This document shows, piece by piece, positions 43,134 through 49,875 of a stretch of DNA of 64,000 nucleotides. The stretch covers positions 1-64,000 of the forward strand of contig CALLJK010000009.1 of assembly GCA_938091745.1 (NCBI GenBank). The letters run 5' to 3'. The notes beneath the pieces are model-generated. The model searched no databases. It was given only the letters and a program-made list of their open reading frames with translations, and had not been told where the DNA came from. Every line of letters begins with the position of its first letter. Position 1 is the stretch's first letter. The position numbers and the translations under genes are program-made. The stretch is from Candidatus Bipolaricaulota bacterium. Lineage in GTDB: Bacteria > Bipolaricaulota > Bipolaricaulia > RBG-16-55-9 > DRXL01.

Positions 43134-43164
43134 AGTATAGTTTGCTTACGATCTATATAGATCG
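43134..43164 (-). promoter_or_regulatory. pstS promoter with 16-bp operator palindrome
   Basis: -10 TATACT at 43134-43139 (minus). The -35 position reads ATCTAT, not consensus, and is covered by a perfect palindrome, CGATCTATATAGATCG (43149-43164). This suggests an activator or repressor site; no PhoB box is recognisable. Confidence 0.6.
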
Positions 43165-43243
43165 CGCCATAAGTATACAGTACAGGAGGGGGTCTTGTCA
43201 AGTCGGGGGTATCTGCGCCAAGAAATCGTTACTAGGGGTAGGC

Positions 43244-43318
43244 GAAGCGTTTTGGTGCGACCGCTTTCTCAAACAAGATGCTGCACCAAAACGTTTCGGT
43301 GTTGCATATGGTTGAGAA
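43244..43318. repeat. Interleaved inverted repeats in a gene-poor stretch
   Basis: Arm 1 GAAGCGTTTTGGTGC (43244-43258) pairs 14 of 15 with 43283-43297. A second pair, TTCTCAA (43266-43272) with TTGAGAA (43312-43318) plus weaker flanking matches, interleaves with the first in pseudoknot order. The surrounding 43119-43374 region has no convincing gene. Confidence 0.5.
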
Positions 43319-43374
43319 GAGCGGGCATTCTTTACAAAGGCACGATTCTGGAAGAGTACTCAGAGTGGGGAGAT

Positions 43375-43547
43375 TTTGAAGCGGATTGACCGGCTCAGCC
43401 AGAAGTTCTTTACGCCCTTGGGAGCGAAGCCGGTGCGCTTGTATGGACGGAGTCGTGGCACAAGCTGCTCCAGCTGGGAAAGTACTGAAGGAATTTGCGG
43501 TGTTGCCGCTATCGTGTGAGATGGGATTGCGATTGATTGGGGCCTAG
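43375..43547 (+). pseudogene. Remnant of an unknown gene (3' end)
   Basis: One frame reads RIDRLSQKFFTPLGAKPVRLYG and then, after a shift near 43443, DGVVAQAAPAGKVLKEFAV continuing to LPLSCEMGLRLIGA and TAG at 43545-43547. The amino-acid make-up on both sides of the shift is protein-like and the two halves join smoothly. I do not recognise the family. No start or ribosome site is present, so this is a fragment. Confidence 0.35.
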
Positions 43548-43557
43548 TAACGATCTA

Positions 43558-43587
43558 TTGACCCATTACAAGAGATTTTGCTATACT
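43558..43587 (+). promoter_or_regulatory. Promoter of the frameshifted island gene
   Basis: TTGACC (43558-43563), 18 nt, TATACT (43582-43587). Confidence 0.55.
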
Positions 43588-43683
43588 TCTTTCAGCGTAG
43601 GATTTCTACAGAGCCATGTAGGAATGAATCGTCGTAGGCATTCGTGCGGGAGGTCAAAGATCGCGACACCAAATACTGATCCA

Positions 43684-44333
43684 ATGGATGAACATGCAAA
43701 GGCAATGGCCGAACGTGAAAAGACAATGAATGAATTCGCAGAGACCTTTTTTCGGACAGAATATGAGTCAGGAGGATCATGGCTCGCACGTGGAGTGCAT
43801 TTATTACGGGCAGCCGAACTCGTTTGGAATGCTTATTATCGTGATGAGCAGGAATTTCGTAAAAGGGTAGAGAACGTAGGTGAAGCTATAGTAAGTGGAA
43901 TCAAAATTAATGACCTAATCTACTTAGATCAGCTCCCCATATGGGCGATGCTTGCTGGGCTAGCATTAGAGAACATGCTTAAGGCTCTCCTTATTGCTAA
44001 AATTCCCCCGCCGGAGCAAAAGCAAAAGAAGGATTTTAAGACGCTCGACAAGAAGTTAAAACCCATAATCTCATCGATTTAGCCAAGCAAGCAAAACTCT
44101 CGTTGAGTTCTGAGGAGAGCGAACTTGTTTCTAATCTTTCAAAATTCATAGAGTGGGGAGGCCGATATCCAATACCTACCAAGGCTCAAGAGATGCGCCC
44201 TGATCGGTTACCAAGGATTCCTGCTGGAGACATCAAGGAAAATCACGATCTTCTTATGCGGTTGTGTAAGCGAGTGTCTAATGGGTTCAATATCAATTTA
44301 GATGATTTGGTAGTCCCCAAGGATAGGAGCTAA
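43684..44333 (+). pseudogene. Frameshifted helical (HEPN-like?) protein gene
   Basis: The first frame (from ATG 43684, MDEHAKAMAEREKTM) carries helices such as SWLARGVHLLRAAELVWNAY and LPIWAMLAGLALENMLKALL, then stops at 44080-44082. A -1 shift at about 44055-44065 (AAGTTAAAACCC) restores THNLIDLAKQAKLSLSSEES and runs on to WGGRYPIPTKAQEM, ending at 44333. The ALENMLKALL...HNLIDLAKQAKL arrangement recalls HEPN-fold proteins, but I see no clear RxxxxH. It is AT-richer than its neighbours, a sign of transfer. Probably inactive, unless the slip is programmed. Confidence 0.55.
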
Positions 44334-44365
44334 GATGGCTGTGGTGATCCCTTATGTGGAAAACC

Positions 44366-44488
44366 GAAGCTGCCTTGTGCTCGCGTCTGCAACTGGACAA
44401 GCTGTGGACCCACATGCGCAACAAGGGCCAAAAAGCAGGTATCCTGAGACCCAAGAAAAGAGTGGCCCGTGCAGTAGGCAATCGGTAG
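44366..44488 (+). pseudogene. Possible transposase fragment
   Basis: A short reading ending TAG at 44486-44488 includes RLQLDKLWTHMRNKGQKAG and VARAVGNR, which vaguely recalls the QLDELW...VAxAxGxR pattern of IS1-type DDE transposases. There is no start, no inverted-repeat ends and no continuation in any frame. The stretch from 44334 to 44795 holds nothing else I can support. Confidence 0.22.
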
Positions 44489-44795
44489 GGGACCTTGTTG
44501 GAAAAATTGCTCTACCATGTGTAAGAGTACGTGGCGGGGACTCCAGCCATAGCCAAGTGATCAGTTATCGGGCTATGTTGCGGGTAGCAATCAGAGGTGA
44601 CAATAGCGAGAATCGATGCTGGCGATGGTTGCGGGGCCAAGGGATCACGTCTGGATGATCAGGGAGTTTGCGAAGCTCACTTGCCTACGGAAGTGACTGC
44701 ACTAAATGGGGTGACTACCCGGCTCTCACTTTGATGGAGGCCGCGTTACTCCCGGCTTATATCGCTGATTATGGCTGCTGTACGAATCAAAAATC

Positions 44796-44824
44796 TTGCC
44801 CAAGGCTGAAAACTAAGGTATGAT
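44796..44824 (+). promoter_or_regulatory. hicBA promoter
   Basis: TTGCCC (44796-44801), 17 nt, TATGAT (44819-44824); AAGGAGTGAG precedes the ATG at 44843. Confidence 0.6.
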
Positions 44825-44842
44825 GCAACAAGGAGTGAGACT

Positions 44843-45064
44843 ATGAAGCTCAAGGTTATCCTAGAAGCTGAAAAAGAGGGGGGCTATTCCGTGCATTGCC
44901 CGGCTCTGCCAGGCTGTTACAGCCAAGGTGATACCGTTGAGGAAGCTCTCGCAAACATTCGAGAAGCCATTCAGCTTTATATCGAAACTCTTAAGGATTT
45001 AGGGAAGCCGATCCCTACAAGCGACCCGGAGATCTTCGTTGAGGTTGTTGAAGTGAACGCATGA
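44843..45064 (+). CDS. hicB: HicB-family antitoxin
   Basis: A 73-residue protein with the HicB fold: LKVILEAEKEGGYSVHCPAL, PGCYSQGDTVEEALANIREA and a C-terminal VEVVEVNA. Single-domain HicB antitoxins block the HicA RNase by covering its active site. No C-terminal DNA-binding domain is present. Its stop overlaps the ATG of the broken hicA (ATGA). The antitoxin-first order is one known variant of hic loci. Confidence 0.9.
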   Translation: MKLKVILEAEKEGGYSVHCPALPGCYSQGDTVEEALANIREAIQLYIETLKDLGKPIPTSDPEIFVEVVEVNA

Positions 45065-45290
45065 AGAAGCTTCCCAGCGTCCCCGGCAGCCGGGTCGTAA
45101 AAGCCTTAGAGAAGATCGGTTGGTATGTCCATCGGCACTCTGGGGACATGTGATCTTGCGTCATGCTCGTTACCCTGACAAGCTGATTGTGGTGCCCATT
45201 CACGGCAAAAAGCCCGTGAAGAAAAGGGTTTTAAGTGGAATTCTCAAAGATGCCGGACTCGTGATAGAGGAATTTAAGCAATTACTTTGA
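45061..45290 (+). pseudogene. hicA: HicA toxin gene broken by a frameshift
   Basis: The frame starts MKKLPSVPGSRVVKALEKIG and WYVHRHSG, then hits TGA at 45151-45153. One base earlier or later the reading resumes as VILRHARYPDKLIVVPIH and runs to LVIEEFKQLL, ending at 45290. HicA proteins normally read SGSHVILRH here, and the sequence fits loss of one base between GGG and CAT. HicA is a dsRNA-binding-fold mRNA interferase with a catalytic histidine in this segment. The product would lack the second half. Confidence 0.85.
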
Positions 45291-45386
45291 ATTTCGGCTC
45301 AGCTACGGGCATGATGAGCCAAACGATGACGAATCCAGAGGAGTGCTGCACTGGGGGAGCTGAAACTAGGTACGTGCTAGCTCGAG

Positions 45387-46139
45387 TTAAACATCGTGTA
45401 AGATTTCGTTCAATTCTTGCAGATTGTTAATGCGGGCTGAGGCGCGCTCATTGGTCGGGATCGAGTGGAGACCACTGAGGGGGGAGAGTCGGCCGGGGTA
45501 GAAGCGTCCCTGGAGTTCGGGTCGTTCGATCCAGACGGCGTGCAAGCCCGCACGCCGCGCCCCACGAATGTCCGTCTCAAAATCGTCGCCGACGTGTAGC
45601 GCCTCGTGCGGGGCTGCGCCCGCTCGCTTCAGCACAGAAGCCCAAAAAGCTCGGTCGAGCTTCCCATGCGCGATCCCCGTCGAGTCGGGACTAGCCAGCC
45701 AGCGGAAGAACTCTTTTAGTCCGTGCTTCTCCAGCGAGCGTTCGATCCCTGCTATCGGGCGATGCGACACGATCCCCAGCTCGATCCCGCGCCGACGCAG
45801 TCTTTCTAACGCTTCCGGCACCTCGGGGAAGAGCTCATCTGTAGGGGTCTCCCAGTAGCGTTGGATCTCTTCAGCTATGAGCGAGAGATCGCCATTCAGC
45901 CCTAGCTCCCTTAAGATCAACTTGTTCCACTCAACAAACGATTCCATGCTGAACCCCAGGCGCGGGCGGATCTCTTGCTGCCACCGCTCTTGCGCACGGT
46001 GATACGCTTGAGCGAGCTGCTCGCGATCCGGCGGTATCCCAAGCTTTTCAATCCGTTGTGCAAACCAGTCGGCCTGGCCACTCCCCGGCACCCACACGAG
46101 CGTGCCGTCCATGTCGAAAAAGATCACTCTCACGCGCAT
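45387..46139 (-). CDS. HAD-family hydrolase
   Basis: A 250-residue haloacid-dehalogenase-type phosphatase: motif I FFDMDGTLVWV (both aspartates), a helical C1 cap (about 20-105), motif II GIVSHRP, the motif III lysine in AHGKLDRAFW, and motif IV HVGDDFETDIRGAR. The extra C-terminal 40 residues are not part of the core. Substrate unknown; phosphoglycolate-type or nucleotidase roles are possible. The start follows a promoter by 8 nt with no Shine-Dalgarno. Confidence 0.87.
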   Translation of the reverse strand: MRVRVIFFDMDGTLVWVPGSGQADWFAQRIEKLGIPPDREQLAQAYHRAQERWQQEIRPRLGFSMESFVEWNKLILRELGLNGDLSLIAEEIQRYWETPTDELFPEVPEALERLRRRGIELGIVSHRPIAGIERSLEKHGLKEFFRWLASPDSTGIAHGKLDRAFWASVLKRAGAAPHEALHVGDDFETDIRGARRAGLHAVWIERPELQGRFYPGRLSPLSGLHSIPTNERASARINNLQELNEILHDV

Positions 46140-46147
46140 AGAGTGTT

Positions 46148-46176
46148 ATCGTACGCGATACAGCAGCTCACGTCAA
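46148..46176 (-). promoter_or_regulatory. Promoter of the HAD gene, leaderless type
   Basis: Minus-strand TTGACG (46171-46176), 17 nt, TACGAT (46148-46153), 8 nt before the ATG at 46139. Confidence 0.65.
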
Positions 46177-46180
46177 GGGC

Positions 46181-46209
46181 TTGCACGCACCCGCGCCCTG
46201 AGCTAAGAT
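46181..46209 (+). promoter_or_regulatory. Promoter of the metallo-beta-lactamase gene, leaderless type
   Basis: TTGCAC (46181-46186), 17 nt, TAAGAT (46204-46209), 9 nt before the ATG at 46219. Its -35 is 4 nt from the -35 of the divergent HAD promoter. Confidence 0.6.
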
Positions 46210-46218
46210 AAGCTCACT

Positions 46219-47175
46219 ATGGATCTCACGATCTCACAGATTTCTATTCCAAATCCATATTTTGAAAGCCCAACGAATGTCTTCTTGATCCGGAGCTCGC
46301 AGAGCCCCCCTGTACTCATAGATACCGGAATCAGCACGGAAGAGTCCTTCAGTTTATTGCGCCGCGAGCTGGCCAAGCATAGCTGCTCGCTCAAGGATAT
46401 TGCTGTCGTTCTGTTGACTCATAAGCATATCGATCATAGCGGGCTGGCACGCGCCATCCAAGACGAGTCTGGAGCAGTAGTCTACGTGCATAGCGACGAT
46501 TGGACAGACGTCGCTCTCTTTGAAGAGCGTCACGAAAGGGTCTCGCAGCTCTATCTAGAAGCAATGCGCCGCTGGGGCATCCCTGAAGAAGTTATTGTGC
46601 AGGTGGGGCACTTTCGCTCGCGGTTTGCTGGGCTTGGGCGTTCTGTCCCCACAGCCCAGAAGATCAGTGACGGTCAGATACTGCGCTTTGGCGAAGTAGA
46701 ACTGCATGTCTTGCACACCCCTGGCCATACCCAAGGGTCGGTCTGCTTTCTGCTTGGGGAGAAACTCTTCGCTGGGGATCATCTCCTGCCGACGTACACG
46801 TCGAACGTCGGCGCGACCGACGTCACTACTGACGGCCATCTCGAAAAATTTCTCGCTTCGCTCAAGAGAATTCTTGAGTTACCCAACGCGGAACGCTTAG
46901 AGATCTACCCGGGGCACGGTCAGCCCTGGACCGATCCGCGCCCGCGCATCACAAAGATCTTCAAGCACCATTATGAGCGGACTGATCGTATCTTAAAAAT
47001 CTTGAGCGACGGTCAAGCGCTCACGGCATTTGAGATCGCGCAGAAGCTCTTTGGGCGGCTCAAAGACTATCATGTGCTGCTTGGAGCTGGTGAAGTATAT
47101 GCCCATCTTGAAGTCCTAGAGAGCCAGGGGCGCATCTGTCAGAGTGAGCCGAATCGCTTTGCCCTGCGCACGTGA
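46219..47175 (+). CDS. Metallo-beta-lactamase-fold hydrolase with winged helix
   Basis: A 318-residue protein. The metal site is visible as LLTHKHIDHSGLA (HxHxDH), TPGHTQGSVCF, FAGDHLLPTY and YPGHGQPW. The C-terminal 70 residues (ILKILSDGQALTAFEIAQKLFG onward) form the winged-helix extension typical of LACTB2-like or RNase-type members. No signal peptide. Nucleic-acid or thioester hydrolysis are both known in the group; this sequence does not decide. Confidence 0.87.
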   Translation: MDLTISQISIPNPYFESPTNVFLIRSSQSPPVLIDTGISTEESFSLLRRELAKHSCSLKDIAVVLLTHKHIDHSGLARAIQDESGAVVYVHSDDWTDVALFEERHERVSQLYLEAMRRWGIPEEVIVQVGHFRSRFAGLGRSVPTAQKISDGQILRFGEVELHVLHTPGHTQGSVCFLLGEKLFAGDHLLPTYTSNVGATDVTTDGHLEKFLASLKRILELPNAERLEIYPGHGQPWTDPRPRITKIFKHHYERTDRILKILSDGQALTAFEIAQKLFGRLKDYHVLLGAGEVYAHLEVLESQGRICQSEPNRFALRT

Positions 47176-47200
47176 CAAAACATACGTCCTCTGCTACAAT
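47172..47200 (+). promoter_or_regulatory. Promoter of the HExxH protein gene
   Basis: GTGACA (47172-47177), 17 nt, TACAAT (47195-47200); the -35 overlaps the end of the upstream gene. Confidence 0.55.
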
Positions 47201-47234
47201 ACCGACATAAATTTTATAGAAGGGACTGGTGACC

Positions 47235-48281
47235 ATGACGCGGACGCGACTCATGCACGTGCTTTTGGGGGTCATCTTAGCGCTCGGTATTCTTCTGGTG
47301 CCTGCCAAGGCGACAATCACTGTCCGCTTTAGCGATATCTCGCTGCGCCCAGAAGAGAAAATCGACTACGATTTCACACCCACCACCACAGGCGAGATCG
47401 TCTTCAAATTAGCCCTGCGCCCGACGACTGCTGCTCTGCGGGTTCAGCTCTTCCTTGAGAAGACTCTTATAGTAGATCAGTCGGGGCCAGTGACGCAAAC
47501 GGCCAAGGCAGAGGTCTCCGAAGAGCAAGTCGGTCGCCCCTGGCGTTTGGTCGTGACCAATCTCAGCTCTCAAACAGTCGAGGGGCGCCTCGAGCTCACC
47601 TATCCTCGACGCTTCTGCAAAGAGATTTCTGCGCAATATCGCATCAAGGTGAGCTATGAAGTGGGCACAGAGCTGGAAGATCTGCATTGTCAGCAGCTTT
47701 ATGGGGTCTTGCGCTCGCTGCCCGCGGAGCATCTCAAGCGCCTGCGGGAGATTCGCGCCCGCGAACCTGATTTTCTCTATGGGCAGTACTTCCCGCCCAG
47801 CTTGATAGAGCTTCCTGGGCTGCGCGCCAGCCGCACGTTCACGCTCGTCGTGTATCATGAGCTTGGGCACTTGGTGCATTTTACGCGCTCGACAGCTGAT
47901 CAAGAAGCTCGTTGGGAGAAGCTCTTCAGCGAGTCTGGTCGTGATCCCGATAACTTCGTGCGTGATCCCATCGACCGCTCGCTCTACGCTATGACCAATC
48001 AGTATGAAGACTTCGCCGTGACGTTCTCAGCGTATATCGCCGACAGCCAGCTTTTTATGAACGATGCGCTCACGCGCAGCCAGCGCAGCAAGCCCCTGCT
48101 CTTGCAGAAGTTCAAAGTGATTCTAGAGTACTTCCGGCATCAGGTGGACGGCCAAACGAAAGTCTATATTTATCGTGTTGGGACGGAAGTGCCCATCCCT
48201 ACGGTCTATCGTGCTTCTGTACCGTTGACCCCAGACGATTTACCAGACTTCACTGGGCCCATCGCGTGGGAGCCTTTTTAG
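47235..48281 (+). CDS. Secreted HExxH zinc-metalloprotease-like protein
   Basis: A 348-residue protein with a signal peptide (about 1-27), a beta-rich domain (about 30-125) and a helical catalytic part with VVYHELGHLVHF (HExxH). A downstream glutamate in NQYEDFAVTFSAYIAD, about 50 residues later, could be the third zinc ligand, as in gluzincins such as the anthrax lethal-factor-like clan. I recognise no named family. GAAGGGA supports the ATG at 47235. The 3' end overlaps the PhoU-like gene by 4 nt on the opposite strand. Confidence 0.7.
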   Translation: MTRTRLMHVLLGVILALGILLVPAKATITVRFSDISLRPEEKIDYDFTPTTTGEIVFKLALRPTTAALRVQLFLEKTLIVDQSGPVTQTAKAEVSEEQVGRPWRLVVTNLSSQTVEGRLELTYPRRFCKEISAQYRIKVSYEVGTELEDLHCQQLYGVLRSLPAEHLKRLREIRAREPDFLYGQYFPPSLIELPGLRASRTFTLVVYHELGHLVHFTRSTADQEARWEKLFSESGRDPDNFVRDPIDRSLYAMTNQYEDFAVTFSAYIADSQLFMNDALTRSQRSKPLLLQKFKVILEYFRHQVDGQTKVYIYRVGTEVPIPTVYRASVPLTPDDLPDFTGPIAWEPF

Positions 48282-49267
48282 GGCATAGGGGCAGCCGTAT
48301 TGAGCGCGGTCTCAGCGATATTGACCGAATAGTCTTTAACGCGCCCGATGCTGTCGAAGGCAATCCCGATGAGCTGAGCTTCTTGAGGAGCAAGGTCCCA
48401 CAAGAGCTTGATGGCCTTCATGAGGCGCTCTTCGACCCCTGAGGCCTTGTCGATTACTTGGCTGGCGAGGTCGGGATCGGGCGAGCGGAACGCATCCACA
48501 GACTCTTTCAGTAAGTTCGCCACGTGCTCCCCGCCCTTGTGCAGGGCATCGGCGACCTTGGGTGGGGCAGGAACTTTGATCACCGTCGTCACACGAGCGA
48601 TCTTGACCGCATGATCGGCGATACGCTCTAGCTGCCGCGCCACCGTGTGGGTATCGAAGAGCTTGACGCGACTGATGCCCAGCGCTTCTTCGGCGAGCAG
48701 ATCACGCAACGCGATGCGGAACTGTCTGTAGAGCATCAAATAGAGACGGTCGACGTCCTCGTCGCGTGCGGCAATATCGTGTGCGAGCTCAGCGTCGTAG
48801 TCAGTGAGCGCGCGGACAGCATCGGTGAACATGTCGTGCACCATTAAGAAGATGCGTTCGAGCGTCTTTGGCGCGGAGAGCTCGGAAAGATTGAGCAGAT
48901 TATGAATGACGATAGAGTCTCGTGATTCTTCCATGATCTCCGGGCCGATGAGGGCTTGGGTGATCTTGCGGATTGTCTGGCGCTGTTCGGGGGTGATGCG
49001 CTCCCCGCGGACTTCGATGATGTCAAATCCTGCGACGTACATGGAGATGAACGCCCGCATAAGGGTGTCGCCGGTTTTAGCATTGAGCTGGAGGACGCCG
49101 CGGGTCAGTTGGGAATCGCGGTGCGGTCGCAAAATCAGCAAATCAGGGCTGTGGGGGTGGAGTTCGATTTCTGCGCCGGCATGGAGCTTTTGCGCTTCAG
49201 CCCAGTCTTTCGGCAGGGTGACCATGAACGTCGCCCCGCCAGTGATCTGCACTCTCCGGGTCTCCAT
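48278..49267 (-). CDS. Archaeal-type AbrB-PhoU phosphate regulator
   Basis: A 329-residue protein with an N-terminal AbrB-like DNA-binding hairpin (TRRVQITGGATFMVTLPKDWA, about 1-45), then two PhoU helical bundles, with HTVARQLERIADHAVKIARVT as one metal motif and GRVKDYSVNIAETAL as the other. The layout resembles PhoU proteins annotated mostly in archaea, which may combine DNA binding with the PhoU fold. It is separate from the pst operon, 5 kb away, which has its own phoU. It has a near-consensus promoter, and AGGAGGG precedes the start. Confidence 0.82.
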   Translation of the reverse strand: METRRVQITGGATFMVTLPKDWAEAQKLHAGAEIELHPHSPDLLILRPHRDSQLTRGVLQLNAKTGDTLMRAFISMYVAGFDIIEVRGERITPEQRQTIRKITQALIGPEIMEESRDSIVIHNLLNLSELSAPKTLERIFLMVHDMFTDAVRALTDYDAELAHDIAARDEDVDRLYLMLYRQFRIALRDLLAEEALGISRVKLFDTHTVARQLERIADHAVKIARVTTVIKVPAPPKVADALHKGGEHVANLLKESVDAFRSPDPDLASQVIDKASGVEERLMKAIKLLWDLAPQEAQLIGIAFDSIGRVKDYSVNIAETALNTAAPMP

Positions 49268-49297
49268 AGTCCCTCCTGTCTATCGCAATTGGTTCGA

Positions 49298-49327
49298 ATT
49301 ATAATATATAACTATATAGACTGTCAA
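49298..49327 (-). promoter_or_regulatory. Promoter of the AbrB-PhoU gene
   Basis: Minus-strand TTGACA (49322-49327), 18 nt, TATAAT (49298-49303). Confidence 0.8.
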
Positions 49328-49331
49328 GGGG

Positions 49332-49361
49332 TTGACAAGGCACGGGCTAGGGGTGTATACT
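49332..49361 (+). promoter_or_regulatory. zur promoter
   Basis: TTGACA (49332-49337), 18 nt, TATACT (49356-49361). Its -35 is 4 nt from the divergent AbrB-PhoU -35. Confidence 0.8.
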
Positions 49362-49366
49362 ATAAC

Positions 49367-49381
49367 TGAAAATTTTTTTCA
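49367..49381 (+). promoter_or_regulatory. Zur-box-like operator 1
   Basis: TGAAAATTTTTTTCA, a 15-bp palindrome (TGAAA-N5-TTTCA) over the expected transcription start of zur. The same pattern recurs before znuA. Confidence 0.7.
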
Positions 49382-49393
49382 ATAAGGAGGACT

Positions 49394-49822
49394 ATGAGCA
49401 TCCTGACGGAGAACTGGGAGGAGCGCCTCAAAGAGCAGGGCTACAGGATAACCAAGTCTCGTCGCACGGTGCTGGAGGTGCTGGAAGCAAGTCCAATCCG
49501 TCTAACGCCAGAAGAGATCTATCGTCGGGCGCGGCGGCGCCATCGCAAGCTAGGATTGGTCACGGTCTATCGGACTTTGGCCCTATTGGAGAAGCTGAAC
49601 TTAGTGCAGAGAGTTCATACCGAAGCCGGATGTCGCAGTTTGACAGCTGTGCGCTTGGACAAAGGACATCATCATCACTTGGTCTGTCGCACCTGCGGCT
49701 ACGTCGAAGAGTTTCCTGATTGTGCGCTCGGCAGCGTACTGCGCAAGCTCCAGGCGCGCACAGGGTTTGCTATCGAATCCCATCATTTGGAGGTGGTCGG
49801 CCGATGCCCGAAGTGTCAGTAG
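49394..49822 (+). CDS. zur: Fur-family zinc uptake regulator (Zur)
   Basis: A 142-residue metalloregulator: winged helix (RITKSRRTVLEVLEASPIRL, recognition helix LVTVYRTLALLEKL), a histidine-rich hinge (KGHHHHLVCRTCGYV) and two CxxC pairs (Cys98/Cys101, Cys138/Cys141) for structural zinc. It heads a znuACB operon and a matching palindrome lies on its own promoter. So I assign zinc rather than iron or peroxide sensing. With zinc it should repress itself and znuA. AAGGAGG precedes the start. Confidence 0.88.
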   Translation: MSILTENWEERLKEQGYRITKSRRTVLEVLEASPIRLTPEEIYRRARRRHRKLGLVTVYRTLALLEKLNLVQRVHTEAGCRSLTAVRLDKGHHHHLVCRTCGYVEEFPDCALGSVLRKLQARTGFAIESHHLEVVGRCPKCQ

Positions 49823-49843
49823 CAATTTTTTGAGCCTCACAAA

Positions 49844-49858
49844 TGAAATCTATTTTCA
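49844..49858 (+). promoter_or_regulatory. Zur-box-like operator 2
   Basis: TGAAATCTATTTTCA, same TGAAA-N5-TTTCA pattern as operator 1, ending 17 nt before the znuA start and followed by the same AATAAG sequence. Confidence 0.65.
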
Positions 49859-49875
49859 ATAAGAAGGAGGTCGCT

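Noticed and set aside
44055-44066. Claim of proven programmed frameshifting at GTTAAAA
   Set aside because: The heptamer is not a canonical slip site and the neighbouring genes are decaying; kept only as a possibility in the findings.
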